Source: Thalassobacillus devorans MSP14
Lineage (GTDB): Bacteria; Bacillota; Bacilli; Bacillales; Halobacillaceae
Direction: 5' to 3'
Length of the DNA stretch: 64,000 bases
Assembly (NCBI RefSeq): GCF_000496835.1
Contig: NZ_KI543236.1
Location: forward strand, 1,592,773-1,656,772
Shown one piece after another: positions 33,564 through 43,477 of the stretch. The position numbers and the translations under genes were made by a program. Within the stretch, counting starts at the first letter, position 1; every line of letters starts with the position of its first letter. Below the pieces are notes generated by a model that saw nothing but the letters and a program-made list of their open reading frames with translations, was not told the DNA's origin and did not search any database.

Positions 33564-35879
33564 TCACATAAAGTCATAAGGAGAAACCTCTTCTTCTTCC
33601 TCCTCTGAAATGGGTGTAGCACTATTCTCCATCAGTTTTTCTTTCAGATACGTGTATCGCAGATTGGTGTCCTCGGTTTTGACTCCCTCCAAAAATGCTT
33701 GTTTATCTCCACAAATAATCAGTGACTGCTTGCTTCTTGTAATGGCAGTATATAAAAGATTTTTACGCAGCATCCTGCGGTAACTGCGAATTACCGGCAG
33801 TATCACAATCGAAAATTCCGAGCCTTGCGATTTATGGATAGAAGTGCAATAGGCATGGGTAATATTTGACAAATCTTTCTTAGGATAGACCACTTCTTTT
33901 CCATCAAAATCGATGACTACCTGTTCTACTTGATCGACATTTTCATCTTCTCTGAAAATAGCAACAATTTCTCCAATATCCCCGTTATAAACACCGTCCT
34001 CTGGCTGGTTGACTAGTTGAATCACTTTATCCCCGGTCCTGTAGACAAGTTCTTTGAACTTAATATCACGCTTTTGTTTACTAGGGGGATTGACTAACAA
34101 TTGAATCTCTTCATTCAATTTATTGATACCGACCTGTGTTCGATACATGGGAGCAAGCACTTGTATTTCACGCCGTTCAATCCCTTTTTCGATAGCACGC
34201 TTCACTATTTGTGTCACTACATCCACCAGTTGATGTTCTCTGGCATCAATAAATGTGAAGTCCCGCTCTTTTTTTAAAGATTGGGAGTTACAATTATCAT
34301 TTTTAATTTCGTGAGCCAATTGAATAATGCGTGACCCTTCTTTTTGACGGTACACCTCTTGCAGCTGGACAGATGGCAACTGCTCTGATGCCAGGATATC
34401 TGTTAATACCTGGCCAGGACCGACGGAAGGAAGCTGGTCTTCATCTCCTACGATCAGTACCAGCATATCTGTCGGTATAGCACGGAACAATTGGTTGGCC
34501 AGCCAAATATCCACCATAGAGAATTCGTCTACGATAAGAACTTTCCCTTCCAGCTGATTATTCTGGTTCTTTTCAAAAGAATGTTTACCATCCCACCCAA
34601 GCAAGCGGTGAACCGTTCTGGCCGGTAAACCGGTTGATTCGGTCATCCGTTTGGCTGCTCTGCCGGTAGGGGCAGTCAAAATAAACGGAAAAGGTTCATC
34701 CTGATCATAATCCTCCGGGTTTAACGATAATTCGTTAAGCTCGGCATACGCCCGGATAATTCCTTTAATGACCGTAGTCTTCCCCGTTCCGGGACCTCCC
34801 GTCAAAACCATCACTTTTGACTGTAATGCCTTTTCAATGGCCTGGAATTGATCCTGACCATAACTAAGCGATTCTTCTTCTTCGACAGAACCAATAATCT
34901 TCAATAACTCCGCCTGCGTATAATCAGCATCCATTTTTTTAGCCATAATTCGATCTAACTGATGGCAAAATCCATTTTCCGCATGAAAAAGAGAAGGAAG
35001 ATAAATCCGATCTGACTCGATCCTGACAACCCCTTCCTCACCCATCTGGATCAGTTGATGAGATAGAAACTCAAAAGGGATAGCCTGCTGGCTGCCATTC
35101 AAAAGCCGGTCAAGGCTTTCCAATACTTCATGGGTTGGCAGGTAAACATGACCAGTCTGATAGCTTTGTTGAAGAATATACAGACATGCAGCCCGGATTC
35201 GTGTCGGATGATCATAAGGCACCTGATTCACTCGTGCTACCTCATCAGCCCGATGAAAACCAAATCCCTCCACGTGGAATACAAGCTGATAAGGATCTTC
35301 CTGAAGGATAGAAAGGCTTTCCTCTTTAAACACCTCATAAATTTTTTGAGCCATTTTCAATCCGAAGCCATATTGCGATACATGAATGACTACGTGTTCA
35401 AATCCCTGGTGTTCTTTCAATGCATGGTATAAACGGTCAGCCTGTTCTTGCTTCATACCTGGAACATTTTTAAGTACATCTTTATCGTTTAATATAGTGC
35501 TGACAGCTTGATTGCCAAGGGTATGATAAATTTTTTCGGCAGTCTTTTTACCGATACCCTGAAATAAATCACTGGATAAGTAGGCGATTAATCCTTCTTT
35601 TGATTCAGGCAGTACCCGCCTGTAAAAATCAATTTGATATTGTTTGCCAAATTTAGGATGTTGTTCTATCTTCCCTTGAAATAAATAACTTTCCCCATCT
35701 TCTAAAGGCGAAAAATGTCCCTTGATTACAACGTCCTTTTCTTCTATTGGTTCATTCGTATCTTTGATACGGACGGAAGCAATGGAAAAATGTTCGGACT
35801 CATTATGAAAGATCATCCGGTTCAGCGTACCTTTAATATAACCTGCCTCAAGCTGCTGCTTATCCTCAATCGTTTCCAT
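33564..35879 (-). CDS. recD2: RecD2-type DNA helicase
   Basis: Superfamily 1B 5'-3' DNA helicase involved in replication fork stability and repair, working without RecBC. 771 residues: an N-terminal OB region and helix-hairpin-helix repeats (GIGKKTAEKIYH; NVPGMKQEQADRLY), Walker A GGPGTGKTT (about 360), Walker B IVDEFSMVD, LVGDEDQLPSVGPG and the C-terminal YCTSIHKSQGSEFSIVI motif. The acidic tail ends EEEEEEVSPYDFM. Matches YrrC. Confidence 0.95.
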   Translation of the reverse strand: METIEDKQQLEAGYIKGTLNRMIFHNESEHFSIASVRIKDTNEPIEEKDVVIKGHFSPLEDGESYLFQGKIEQHPKFGKQYQIDFYRRVLPESKEGLIAYLSSDLFQGIGKKTAEKIYHTLGNQAVSTILNDKDVLKNVPGMKQEQADRLYHALKEHQGFEHVVIHVSQYGFGLKMAQKIYEVFKEESLSILQEDPYQLVFHVEGFGFHRADEVARVNQVPYDHPTRIRAACLYILQQSYQTGHVYLPTHEVLESLDRLLNGSQQAIPFEFLSHQLIQMGEEGVVRIESDRIYLPSLFHAENGFCHQLDRIMAKKMDADYTQAELLKIIGSVEEEESLSYGQDQFQAIEKALQSKVMVLTGGPGTGKTTVIKGIIRAYAELNELSLNPEDYDQDEPFPFILTAPTGRAAKRMTESTGLPARTVHRLLGWDGKHSFEKNQNNQLEGKVLIVDEFSMVDIWLANQLFRAIPTDMLVLIVGDEDQLPSVGPGQVLTDILASEQLPSVQLQEVYRQKEGSRIIQLAHEIKNDNCNSQSLKKERDFTFIDAREHQLVDVVTQIVKRAIEKGIERREIQVLAPMYRTQVGINKLNEEIQLLVNPPSKQKRDIKFKELVYRTGDKVIQLVNQPEDGVYNGDIGEIVAIFREDENVDQVEQVVIDFDGKEVVYPKKDLSNITHAYCTSIHKSQGSEFSIVILPVIRSYRRMLRKNLLYTAITRSKQSLIICGDKQAFLEGVKTEDTNLRYTYLKEKLMENSATPISEEEEEEVSPYDFM

Positions 35880-35910
35880 TGCTAACCGTCTTCTCCTTTC
35901 TTTCCTAGCT

Positions 35911-36570
35911 TCAGCTGTCTAACATATTCTCTATCTGTTTTTTACCATTAGCCGCCAGCATATGTTCCGGCTGAATTTCCAATGCCTGATTAAACTTGGC
36001 AAGCGCCTTGTCCACGTCTTCCTGGTACAATGCAATCACACCAAGGTTATAATAGGCATCACTATGATTTGGTTCTAATTGTAGCACACGATTCATCTGT
36101 TGTTCTGCGTGGTCGATATCTTCATTCTGTGCCAGACTAAGTCCATATTGGAATTGTATATCAATATCCTTCTCATCTATCTCAGCTGCTGTCATCAGGT
36201 AAGGTAATGCAAGACGGTAATGCTCCTGATGGACGAATGTCATACCCATCATAAAATGGACATCCGCCTCATTCAAGCCTTCTTCAATTGCGCGTAAAAA
36301 TTGCTCCTGAGCTTTGCTATAGTCCTCTTGTTCGTAAAAGGTGTTGCCTAATCCATAGTAAGCGGTAGCCGCATGGCTGTCTTTTTCTATTGCCCGTTCA
36401 AAAAAGCGCTGCGCCCGTTCATAATCTTTCATGTGCAACAATAAATTGCCGAAATTGATATAGCCTAATGGTTCCTCCGGCTGATCTTCAATTGCTTCTG
36501 TAAACCATTTAGCGGCTTGCTCTAAATTGTGTTGTTTCATCTCTTCGATCCCTTTAGCTAATTTATCCAT
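35911..36570 (-). CDS. yrrB: TPR-repeat protein (YrrB)
   Basis: About six tetratricopeptide repeats of 34 residues fill the protein, each with the W/L-G-Y-A-F-A-P pattern (for example YINFGNLLLHMKDYERAQRFFERAIEKD). The domain is a protein-interaction scaffold. The open frame extends to 36612, but ATG 36570 follows AAGGAAGGGA and gives 219 residues. It lies between mnmA and recD2 as in B. subtilis; partner unknown. Confidence 0.88.
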   Translation of the reverse strand: MDKLAKGIEEMKQHNLEQAAKWFTEAIEDQPEEPLGYINFGNLLLHMKDYERAQRFFERAIEKDSHAATAYYGLGNTFYEQEDYSKAQEQFLRAIEEGLNEADVHFMMGMTFVHQEHYRLALPYLMTAAEIDEKDIDIQFQYGLSLAQNEDIDHAEQQMNRVLQLEPNHSDAYYNLGVIALYQEDVDKALAKFNQALEIQPEHMLAANGKKQIENMLDS

Positions 36571-36652
36571 GACTTCCCTTCCTTTCTTTCCATGAGAAAA
36601 GACCATGCGCACATTCAGCCCTGCATGGTCTTAGTGGGACATTTTCGTACTC

Positions 36653-37771
<1,119 letters not shown>

Positions 37772-37789
37772 TCACCATCTTTCCTGCTC

Positions 37790-38935
37790 CTATAATTCAT
37801 GCAGCCTTTTTATCACCTTACTGATTTTTTGTGCTGCTTCTCTTACATTTTCATCATTGTTTGCCATTCCAAAGCTGAATCGTATGGAATTAATCGTTCT
37901 GGCGTCTTCTTTCCCATACATCGCTGAAAGCACATGAGAAGGCTCTACCGACCCTGCCGTACAAGCACTGCCACTCGAAGCAGCTACACCTGCTAAATCA
38001 AAGTTAGTTAACATGGTCTCCACATTCATTCCCGGAAAACTCAAGTTAACGATGGTCGGGACCATACTTCCCTGCTCGCCATTGATTGTAAATTCGACCT
38101 GTTCTTCTTCTAAAGTCTCCAAAAACAGCTTTTTATATCGATGATAGGCTTCCATCCGGGGCTCTCGTTCTTCCAGCATTACTTGTACAGCCGTTTGCAA
38201 TCCTTTGACACCTGGAACGTTTTCCGTACCAGGGCGTCGTTTTCTCTCCTGTTCACCGCCATAATGCAAAGTTTGCATGGAAGTCCCCTCTTTTGCATAC
38301 AGGAAACCTATACCTTTGGGACCGTTGATTTTGTGCCCTGACACAGTTAGCATGTCCACTTTCAGTGTTGCTGTGTTAACATCCATAACTCCATAAGCCT
38401 GTACTGCATCTGTATGGAAATAAGCCTGATGGTTTTCTAAAAGCCGGCCAATTTTCTCGATTGGCTGAATCATACCCGTTTCATTATTGACTGTCATTAC
38501 TGAAACCAGCGTCGTATCCTCTGTCAAAGCTTCTTCCAACTCTTCTATACGAATGATGCCAGCTTTATCCGGATATAAATAAGTGACTCGGAACCCTTCT
38601 TTTTCAAGTTGCTCAGCAGCATGGAGAGTTGCATGATGTTCCAGGACCGTAGTAATGATATGATTCCCTTTATCCCTATTAGCACGGGCTGTGCCAAGCA
38701 ACGCAAGGTTATCCGCTTCCGTGCCACTGCTTGTGAAAATGATTTCTTTTTCATTGGCTCTGATGCTTTTTGCTATCGTCCGACGTGCCTCATCAAGGAT
38801 TCTCCTCGCTTTTCGGCCAAACTGATGGACACTTGAAGGATTTCCGAACACGTCCTGATAGACAGGCAGCATACTATCCATCACTTTCGGGTCAATAGGT
38901 GTTGTGGCTGCGTGATCTAAATATATTGCTTTCAT
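37790..38935 (-). CDS. Cysteine desulfurase (YrvO type)
   Basis: PLP enzyme that moves sulfur from cysteine to an active-site cysteine. Fold type I with IYLDHAATTPIDPKVM, TSSGTEADNLALLG, TVNNETG, HTDAVQAYG, the PLP lysine in SGHKINGPKG, and the catalytic Cys in SGSACTAGSVEPSHVL. An upstream in-frame ATG (38950) lacks a ribosome binding site; ATG 38935 gives 381 residues. Paired with mnmA for tRNA thiolation and preceded by cymR. Confidence 0.93.
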   Translation of the reverse strand: MKAIYLDHAATTPIDPKVMDSMLPVYQDVFGNPSSVHQFGRKARRILDEARRTIAKSIRANEKEIIFTSSGTEADNLALLGTARANRDKGNHIITTVLEHHATLHAAEQLEKEGFRVTYLYPDKAGIIRIEELEEALTEDTTLVSVMTVNNETGMIQPIEKIGRLLENHQAYFHTDAVQAYGVMDVNTATLKVDMLTVSGHKINGPKGIGFLYAKEGTSMQTLHYGGEQERKRRPGTENVPGVKGLQTAVQVMLEEREPRMEAYHRYKKLFLETLEEEQVEFTINGEQGSMVPTIVNLSFPGMNVETMLTNFDLAGVAASSGSACTAGSVEPSHVLSAMYGKEDARTINSIRFSFGMANNDENVREAAQKISKVIKRLHEL

Positions 38936-38955
38936 TCCATTCACTTCCATTTTAA

Positions 38956-39375
38956 TTAAATATAAAACATGTAAGCATCCTGCGTCTGATCTTCGACATG
39001 GTCTTTCAAGTCCTCAAGCGTCGTCGTATCCAACACTTCTTTTACTGCATCCCTGACTCTTTTCCACAAAGCCTGCTTAGCTGGCTCCTCATCCTCGATC
39101 CCTTCAACAGGAGTGATTGGACCTTCTAACACACGAATAACGTCTCCTGCAGTAATCTCATGGGGCGCTTTGGTCAGCATATAGCCTCCATACGCACCCC
39201 GGACACTTTTTACTAAACGAGCATTTCTGAGAGGAGCCACCAGCTGCTCCAGGTAATGCTCAGATAGATCCTTTTCTCTGGCAATTTGTTTCAGTGATAT
39301 CGGTCCTTCACCGTACCTTTTCGCCAGTTCGATCATGATTGTCAGCCCGTAACGGCCTTTTGTAGATATCTTCAT
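38956..39375 (-). CDS. cymR: Rrf2 family cysteine metabolism repressor CymR
   Basis: Global repressor of cystine uptake and cysteine synthesis; in B. subtilis it acts in complex with CysK, which senses O-acetylserine. 139 residues: winged helix KISTKGRYGLTIMIELAKRYG and SLKQIAREKDLSEHYLEQLVAPLRNARLVKSVRGAYGGY, then the ITAGDVIRVLEGPITPVE block and AYMFYI end. ATG 39375 chosen after AGGTG. Its start lies within the 3' end of the upstream membrane-protein gene. Confidence 0.95.
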   Translation of the reverse strand: MKISTKGRYGLTIMIELAKRYGEGPISLKQIAREKDLSEHYLEQLVAPLRNARLVKSVRGAYGGYMLTKAPHEITAGDVIRVLEGPITPVEGIEDEEPAKQALWKRVRDAVKEVLDTTTLEDLKDHVEDQTQDAYMFYI

Positions 39376-40012
39376 TTCTTTCACCTTTCTTCAAGAAAAA
39401 GTTAAGTAGTTTTTTTGCCTGGGGAAGGGAATATCCGACCATTGTTCCGAGAAACAATGCGATAAAAACCGTACCGATCCCCACTGGTCCGCCCAGCATC
39501 CACCCAAACACCGCTACGATGATTTCATTCCAGTTCCTTACTGTTGAAACTTTCCAGCCTGTCACATCTGTCAGAACCAGCATCAAACCATCCCTCGGTC
39601 CAGCTCCCATCCCGGGTGAAACATAAATCCCTATACCATAAGCCATGACTGTAGTTCCTGCTGCAAATACTAATATTTCTGTCCATAGATGTTCGGGTGC
39701 TGGTAAAATCCAATTGAAAAAGTCAATAAACACACCGATTAACACCATATTCAATATTGTACCAATTTGCGGCCATTGCTTCATCGCCAGCGAGGTCACA
39801 GCTACAATTACCAGCCCGGCAATAATGGACCAGGATCCTACAGTTAAACCAAATTGAACATATAACCCATAATGAAAGACATCCCATGGACCGATACCAA
39901 GACCTTTCGCTTGCATGGTTAGTGAGATGCCCAAAGCTAATATGATTAAACCGATCACAAAAAATGACCAGCGTACCACTTGATTATGAATTTTCTGCTG
40001 TTGTTGAGGCAT
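39308..40012 (-). CDS. YczE/YyaS/YitT family membrane protein
   Basis: 234 residues with five or six membrane helices and the family signatures LTMQAKGLGIGPWDVFHYGL and GIYVSPGMGAGPRDGLMLVLTDVTGW. Function unknown; B. subtilis YczE affects surfactin synthetase activity. ATG follows AGGAGG. The last 22 residues (RNEDIYKRPLRADNHDRTGE) are charged and read across the cymR start region, a 68-base overlap, which is unusual for this chromosome. Confidence 0.85.
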   Translation of the reverse strand: MPQQQQKIHNQVVRWSFFVIGLIILALGISLTMQAKGLGIGPWDVFHYGLYVQFGLTVGSWSIIAGLVIVAVTSLAMKQWPQIGTILNMVLIGVFIDFFNWILPAPEHLWTEILVFAAGTTVMAYGIGIYVSPGMGAGPRDGLMLVLTDVTGWKVSTVRNWNEIIVAVFGWMLGGPVGIGTVFIALFLGTMVGYSLPQAKKLLNFFLKKGERNEDIYKRPLRADNHDRTGEKVR

Positions 40013-40161
40013 GTGCTTCCTCCTAACTTCCAGGCAGCGGAAAAACGACCGCTTCCGCTTTGACTAAACGCTATTATAGCATGAATGTGCGGCTCTTGCA
40101 TTCTATCTGAAATATGACTACGCTTATCAGAAGAAAGATGAAGAATAAAGGGGATAATAAA

Positions 40162-41439
40162 ATGAAACAAAAGCCGCTTGCTTTACGGATGCGACCTACT
40201 AATATTGATGAAATCATCGGGCAGAAGCATCTCGTTTCTGAAGGGAAAACGATCAGGAGAATGGTACAAGCCAACCGTTTGGCTTCTATGATCCTCTTCG
40301 GTCCGCCGGGAACCGGTAAAACATCAATGGCAATGGCTCTTGCAAAAAGTCTTAGTCTGCCTTACAAATTATTGAATGCTGTGACCGATAAGAAAAAAGA
40401 CATGGAAATTGCAGTCGAAGAAGCAAAAATGCATGGCCGGATGGTTTTGATCTTAGATGAGGTCCATCGCTTAGATAAAGGAAAACAGGACTTCCTGCTT
40501 CCCCACCTGGAGAACAATTTGCTGACACTGATTGGCTGTACTACAAGTAATCCATATCATTCCATCAATCCAGCAATTAGAAGCCGCTGTCACTTATTCG
40601 AGCTTTACCGCTTGAACAAAAATGACATCAAAGAGGCTTTATCGCGTGCTATTGCAGATGATAAAGAGGGATTGGCTGAGCTGGAACTCGATGTCTCGCA
40701 AAAAGCAATGGATCACTTTGCACAGGCTGCCAACGGCGACCTTCGTTCAGCACTTAACGGGCTAGAGTTAGCCGCCTATTCCACCCCTGCAGATCAAAAG
40801 GGTCTCATTCATATCGATCTTGAGTCTGCAGAAGAGTGTGTGCAGAAAAAAAGTTTCACACATGACAAAGATGGTGATGCCCACTATGACGTTCTGTCAG
40901 CCTTCCAAAAGTCTATAAGGGGAAGCGATGTGAATGCCTCGCTGCACTATTTAGGCCGCCTCATCGAAGCTGGAGACCTTGACAGTATTGCCCGAAGATT
41001 AGTCGTAATCGCTTATGAAGATATTGGCCTGGCAAACCCCCAAGCCGGCCCACGCGCAATTGCTGCAGTAGAAGCTGCTGAACGGCTTGGCTTTCCTGAA
41101 GCGCGCATCCCGCTTGCTGTAGCAGTGTCAGAGTTAGCCTTATCTCCAAAGTCGAATACAGCCTATAAAGCTTTGGATGAAGCATTAAGTGACATTAGAA
41201 GTGGTAGAAGCGGCGAGGTTCCAAAACATTTAAAAGATGCCCATTACCAGGGAGCCCAGGAACTAGGCAGAGGGATAGAATATAAATACCCTCATAATTA
41301 TGATAATGCCTGGGTAGATCAGCAATACCTCCCTGATACTATCAAGGATAAGAAGTACTATAAACCGAAAAGTACAGGTAAGTTTGAGCAAGCCATGAAA
41401 CAAATCTATGATAAAATCAATCAGCAAAAAAGTAACTAA
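40162..41439 (+). CDS. rarA: Replication-associated recombination protein A (RarA/MgsA)
   Basis: AAA+ ATPase acting at stalled forks, related to clamp-loader subunits. 425 residues from ATG 40162 (an upstream frame from 40114 lacks a good site). Motifs: PLALRMRPTNIDEIIGQKHLV, Walker A FGPPGTGKTS (about 48-57), Walker B LILDEVHR, sensor GCTTSNP, and the C-terminal tetramerisation region with AYEDIGLANPQAGPRAI and PLAVAVSELALSPKSN. Divergent from the YczE gene. Confidence 0.95.
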   Translation: MKQKPLALRMRPTNIDEIIGQKHLVSEGKTIRRMVQANRLASMILFGPPGTGKTSMAMALAKSLSLPYKLLNAVTDKKKDMEIAVEEAKMHGRMVLILDEVHRLDKGKQDFLLPHLENNLLTLIGCTTSNPYHSINPAIRSRCHLFELYRLNKNDIKEALSRAIADDKEGLAELELDVSQKAMDHFAQAANGDLRSALNGLELAAYSTPADQKGLIHIDLESAEECVQKKSFTHDKDGDAHYDVLSAFQKSIRGSDVNASLHYLGRLIEAGDLDSIARRLVVIAYEDIGLANPQAGPRAIAAVEAAERLGFPEARIPLAVAVSELALSPKSNTAYKALDEALSDIRSGRSGEVPKHLKDAHYQGAQELGRGIEYKYPHNYDNAWVDQQYLPDTIKDKKYYKPKSTGKFEQAMKQIYDKINQQKSN

Positions 41440-41549
41440 TTTTTGCTATATTGGTATAAATCCTTTTCTTAGTGGTCACAATAGGCATAAAAATAACAAA
41501 CTAGTTTTTAAAAATACTAGAAAGCCTATTAAGAAGAGGAGTGATTGGT

Positions 41550-42218
41550 ATGACAAAAGTCAGACAGGATGCATGGTCTCATGAAGATGATTTATTGTTA
41601 GCTGAAACTGTACTTAGGCATATTCGGGAAGGCAGTACCCAATTGAAAGCTTTTGATGAAGTGGGTGATGCCTTGAATCGTACGTCTGCTGCTTGCGGAT
41701 TCCGTTGGAACGCAGAAGTCCGGCAAAAGTACGATCAGGCGATTGAAATTGCTAAAAAGCAAAGAAAAGAAAAGAAACGCGCAGAAGCCATTGAACAGCC
41801 AAAACGAGCTGCTAAAGCACCTGTGCCTTATAGTGGAGAACAAAGCTCCCCTAATGAGGAGCATTCAGCTAACTTCACGGATCAACCTTCCGAACCGGCT
41901 TTTTCTCAGATGAATCTAAGGGATGTTATCAATTATTTACGTAGTTTGCAGACGGATATGGACAGCTCTGCCAACCATCGTAACAAACTGGAAAAAGTAA
42001 CTGCGGAGAACCAGCAACTGAAAGAAGAAAAAAATAAATTGGAAAAGAAATACGCCCAACTGCAACGTCAACTGGTAACAATGCAAGATGACTATCAAGC
42101 GCTGATTCAAATTATGGACCGGGCTAGAAAGATGATTGTATTCGACGAAGAAGGCGATTTCGCAAAACCGCAATTCCGTATGGAACGAAACGGCAACCTG
42201 GAACAAGTTGCAAAATAA
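41550..42218 (+). CDS. RsfA-like prespore-type regulator
   Basis: 222 residues from ATG 41550, eight bases after GAGGAG. The N-terminal Myb/SANT-like helix-turn-helix (RQDAWSHEDDLLLAETVLRHIREGSTQLKAFDEVGDALNRTSAACGFRWNAEVRQKY) is typical of RsfA/YlbO transcription factors, which tune sigma-F or sigma-E regulons. A proline-poor linker and a C-terminal coiled coil (about 135-190, LEKVTAENQQLKEEKNKLEKKY) follow. Which paralogue this represents is unclear. Confidence 0.85.
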   Translation: MTKVRQDAWSHEDDLLLAETVLRHIREGSTQLKAFDEVGDALNRTSAACGFRWNAEVRQKYDQAIEIAKKQRKEKKRAEAIEQPKRAAKAPVPYSGEQSSPNEEHSANFTDQPSEPAFSQMNLRDVINYLRSLQTDMDSSANHRNKLEKVTAENQQLKEEKNKLEKKYAQLQRQLVTMQDDYQALIQIMDRARKMIVFDEEGDFAKPQFRMERNGNLEQVAK

Positions 42219-42220
42219 AA

Positions 42221-42291
42221 ACAAAAGCGCAAGCGCCTTGCTCACCCCCGACAAGCTTAAGCCAAGCCTCGGTGTCACAAAGAAAATTTTA
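42221..42291. repeat. Structured intergenic repeat, copy 3 (deleted)
   Basis: Left half identical in layout to copies 1 and 2 (GCGCAAGCGCCTTGCTCACC, then CAAGCTTAAGCCAAGCCTCG), then TCACAAAG joined directly to AAAATTTTAT. The right arm (GAGGATTGACTT to GGTAGGCGCT) is missing. It starts just after the RsfA-like gene. Confidence 0.78.
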
Positions 42292-42302
42292 TCAGAGAGC
42301 AC

Positions 42303-42339
42303 AAAAAGCAGGAAGCGAATATGTCGCTTCCTGCTTTTT
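42303..42339. terminator. Bidirectional terminator before tcdA stop
   Basis: Perfect 16-base arms AAAAAGCAGGAAGCGA (42303-42318) and TCGCTTCCTGCTTTTT (42324-42339). Serves the RsfA-like gene and the convergent tcdA. Confidence 0.88.
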
Positions 42340-43093
42340 AATTACGATCGATATCAATTGGTTTCAGGATTTCATTCACAACATGGCTGGCCATAATCAA
42401 GCCTGCAACAGACGGTACAAATGCATTGGAAGAAGGAGGCATTTCCGCTTTCCTCGTTCCAGGGTTCTCAGGGGCAACCTCTTTTCTAACTTCTTCTTTG
42501 ATCTTAATCGGCTTTTCCTGGGAATAAACGACTGGAATTCCTTTTTTAATACCAGCTTCCCGTAATTTTTTTCGAATCACTTTTGCGATAGGGTCATAAC
42601 TCGTCTTGAAAATATCATCAATTTGAAATTTAGCAGGATCTGTCTTATTGGCTGCCCCCATACTGGAGATGATCGGAATATCACGCGCGATACATTCTTT
42701 AATAAGGTGTACTTTATAAATGATCGTATCACTGGCATCTACGATGAAATCAGGGTGATATTCAAATAGCGTTTCATAAGTTTCTTCCGTATAAAACATG
42801 TTCAAAGTGACTACTTCACAATCTAGATTGATATCTTTAATACGTTCTTTCATCAGGTCTGCTTTAGGCTGCCCGATAGTAGAGAGCAGCGCTGGCAATT
42901 GACGGTTTATATTTGTAATATCTACAACATCTTTGTCGATCAGTATCAGTTTACCTATTCCGGTTCGTGCTAATGCCTCGACGCTGAAGGAGCCGACTCC
43001 TCCTATCCCTAAGACAGCTACTGTGGAATTTTTGAGTAGTTCTAACCCTTCTTTTCCGATAGCCAGTTCATTTCGTGAAAATTGATGCAGCAT
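42338..43093 (-). CDS. tcdA: tRNA threonylcarbamoyladenosine dehydratase TcdA
   Basis: E1-like ATP-dependent enzyme that cyclises t6A37 to ct6A in ANN-decoding tRNAs. 251 residues with the ThiF fold: VLGIGGVGSFSVEALARTGIGKLILIDKDVVDITNINRQ (nucleotide loop and catalytic Arg/Asp), DASDTIIYKVHLIKEC and SSMGAANKTDP. Corresponds to YrvM, located beside the 6S RNA gene and aspS as in B. subtilis. Confidence 0.94.
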   Translation of the reverse strand: MLHQFSRNELAIGKEGLELLKNSTVAVLGIGGVGSFSVEALARTGIGKLILIDKDVVDITNINRQLPALLSTIGQPKADLMKERIKDINLDCEVVTLNMFYTEETYETLFEYHPDFIVDASDTIIYKVHLIKECIARDIPIISSMGAANKTDPAKFQIDDIFKTSYDPIAKVIRKKLREAGIKKGIPVVYSQEKPIKIKEEVRKEVAPENPGTRKAEMPPSSNAFVPSVAGLIMASHVVNEILKPIDIDRN

Positions 43094-43146
43094 ATGAATG
43101 AGCCGCTCCTTTCTATATCCTTATCAACTTTAAACTTTCTGAAAGT

Positions 43147-43388
43147 AAAAACACCTTAAGGTTTCCCTTAAGGTGTGCAGTTATGTAAGTTCCAATCCCA
43201 ATTGTGCCGTTGTTTCATGAGTTTTGAACCCGCTCCTAGCAGGTGGGTGCCCTGTTCCATGCTTCATGCGTCCTCATCGTAACGAGGCCTGCACTCCACA
43301 TGGAAACACCAGGCTCCCTGTACATAAATGTTCGGTCAAAACGTACATTCGAACAACGTACACATCAGGATTGGTACCTTTACTTTGT
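43147..43388 (-). ncRNA. bsrA: 6S RNA (BsrA/6S-1 type)
   Basis: Binds the sigma-A holoenzyme as a promoter mimic in stationary phase. On the minus strand the 5' CCAATCC pairs with 3' GGATTGG to close the long hairpin. Conserved blocks seen include GACCGAACAT, GCATGAAGCATGG, GGGCACCCACCTGCTAGGAG and CGGGTTCAAAACTCATGAAA. The terminator ACACCTTAAGG/CCTTAAGGTGT ends near 43147. Position between tcdA and aspS equals bsrA of B. subtilis. The 5' end is inferred from the promoter. Confidence 0.93.
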
Positions 43389-43394
43389 AATCAA

Positions 43395-43423
43395 ATAATA
43401 GCATACGAACTCTCAAATTTCAA
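43395..43423 (-). promoter_or_regulatory. Sigma-A promoter of 6S RNA
   Basis: On the minus strand TTGAAA (43418-43423) and TATTAT (43395-43400) are 17 bases apart. The predicted start near 43388 agrees with the RNA's closing stem. Confidence 0.75.
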
Positions 43424-43477
43424 TAAGTTTACTATAACGATTCCGTAATTATTTGTTACAAAAAGATTTCCTTCCTC

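Noticed and set aside
43224-43448. 74-residue plus-strand frame opposite the 6S RNA
   Set aside because: The region is explained by 6S RNA structure and promoter on the minus strand.
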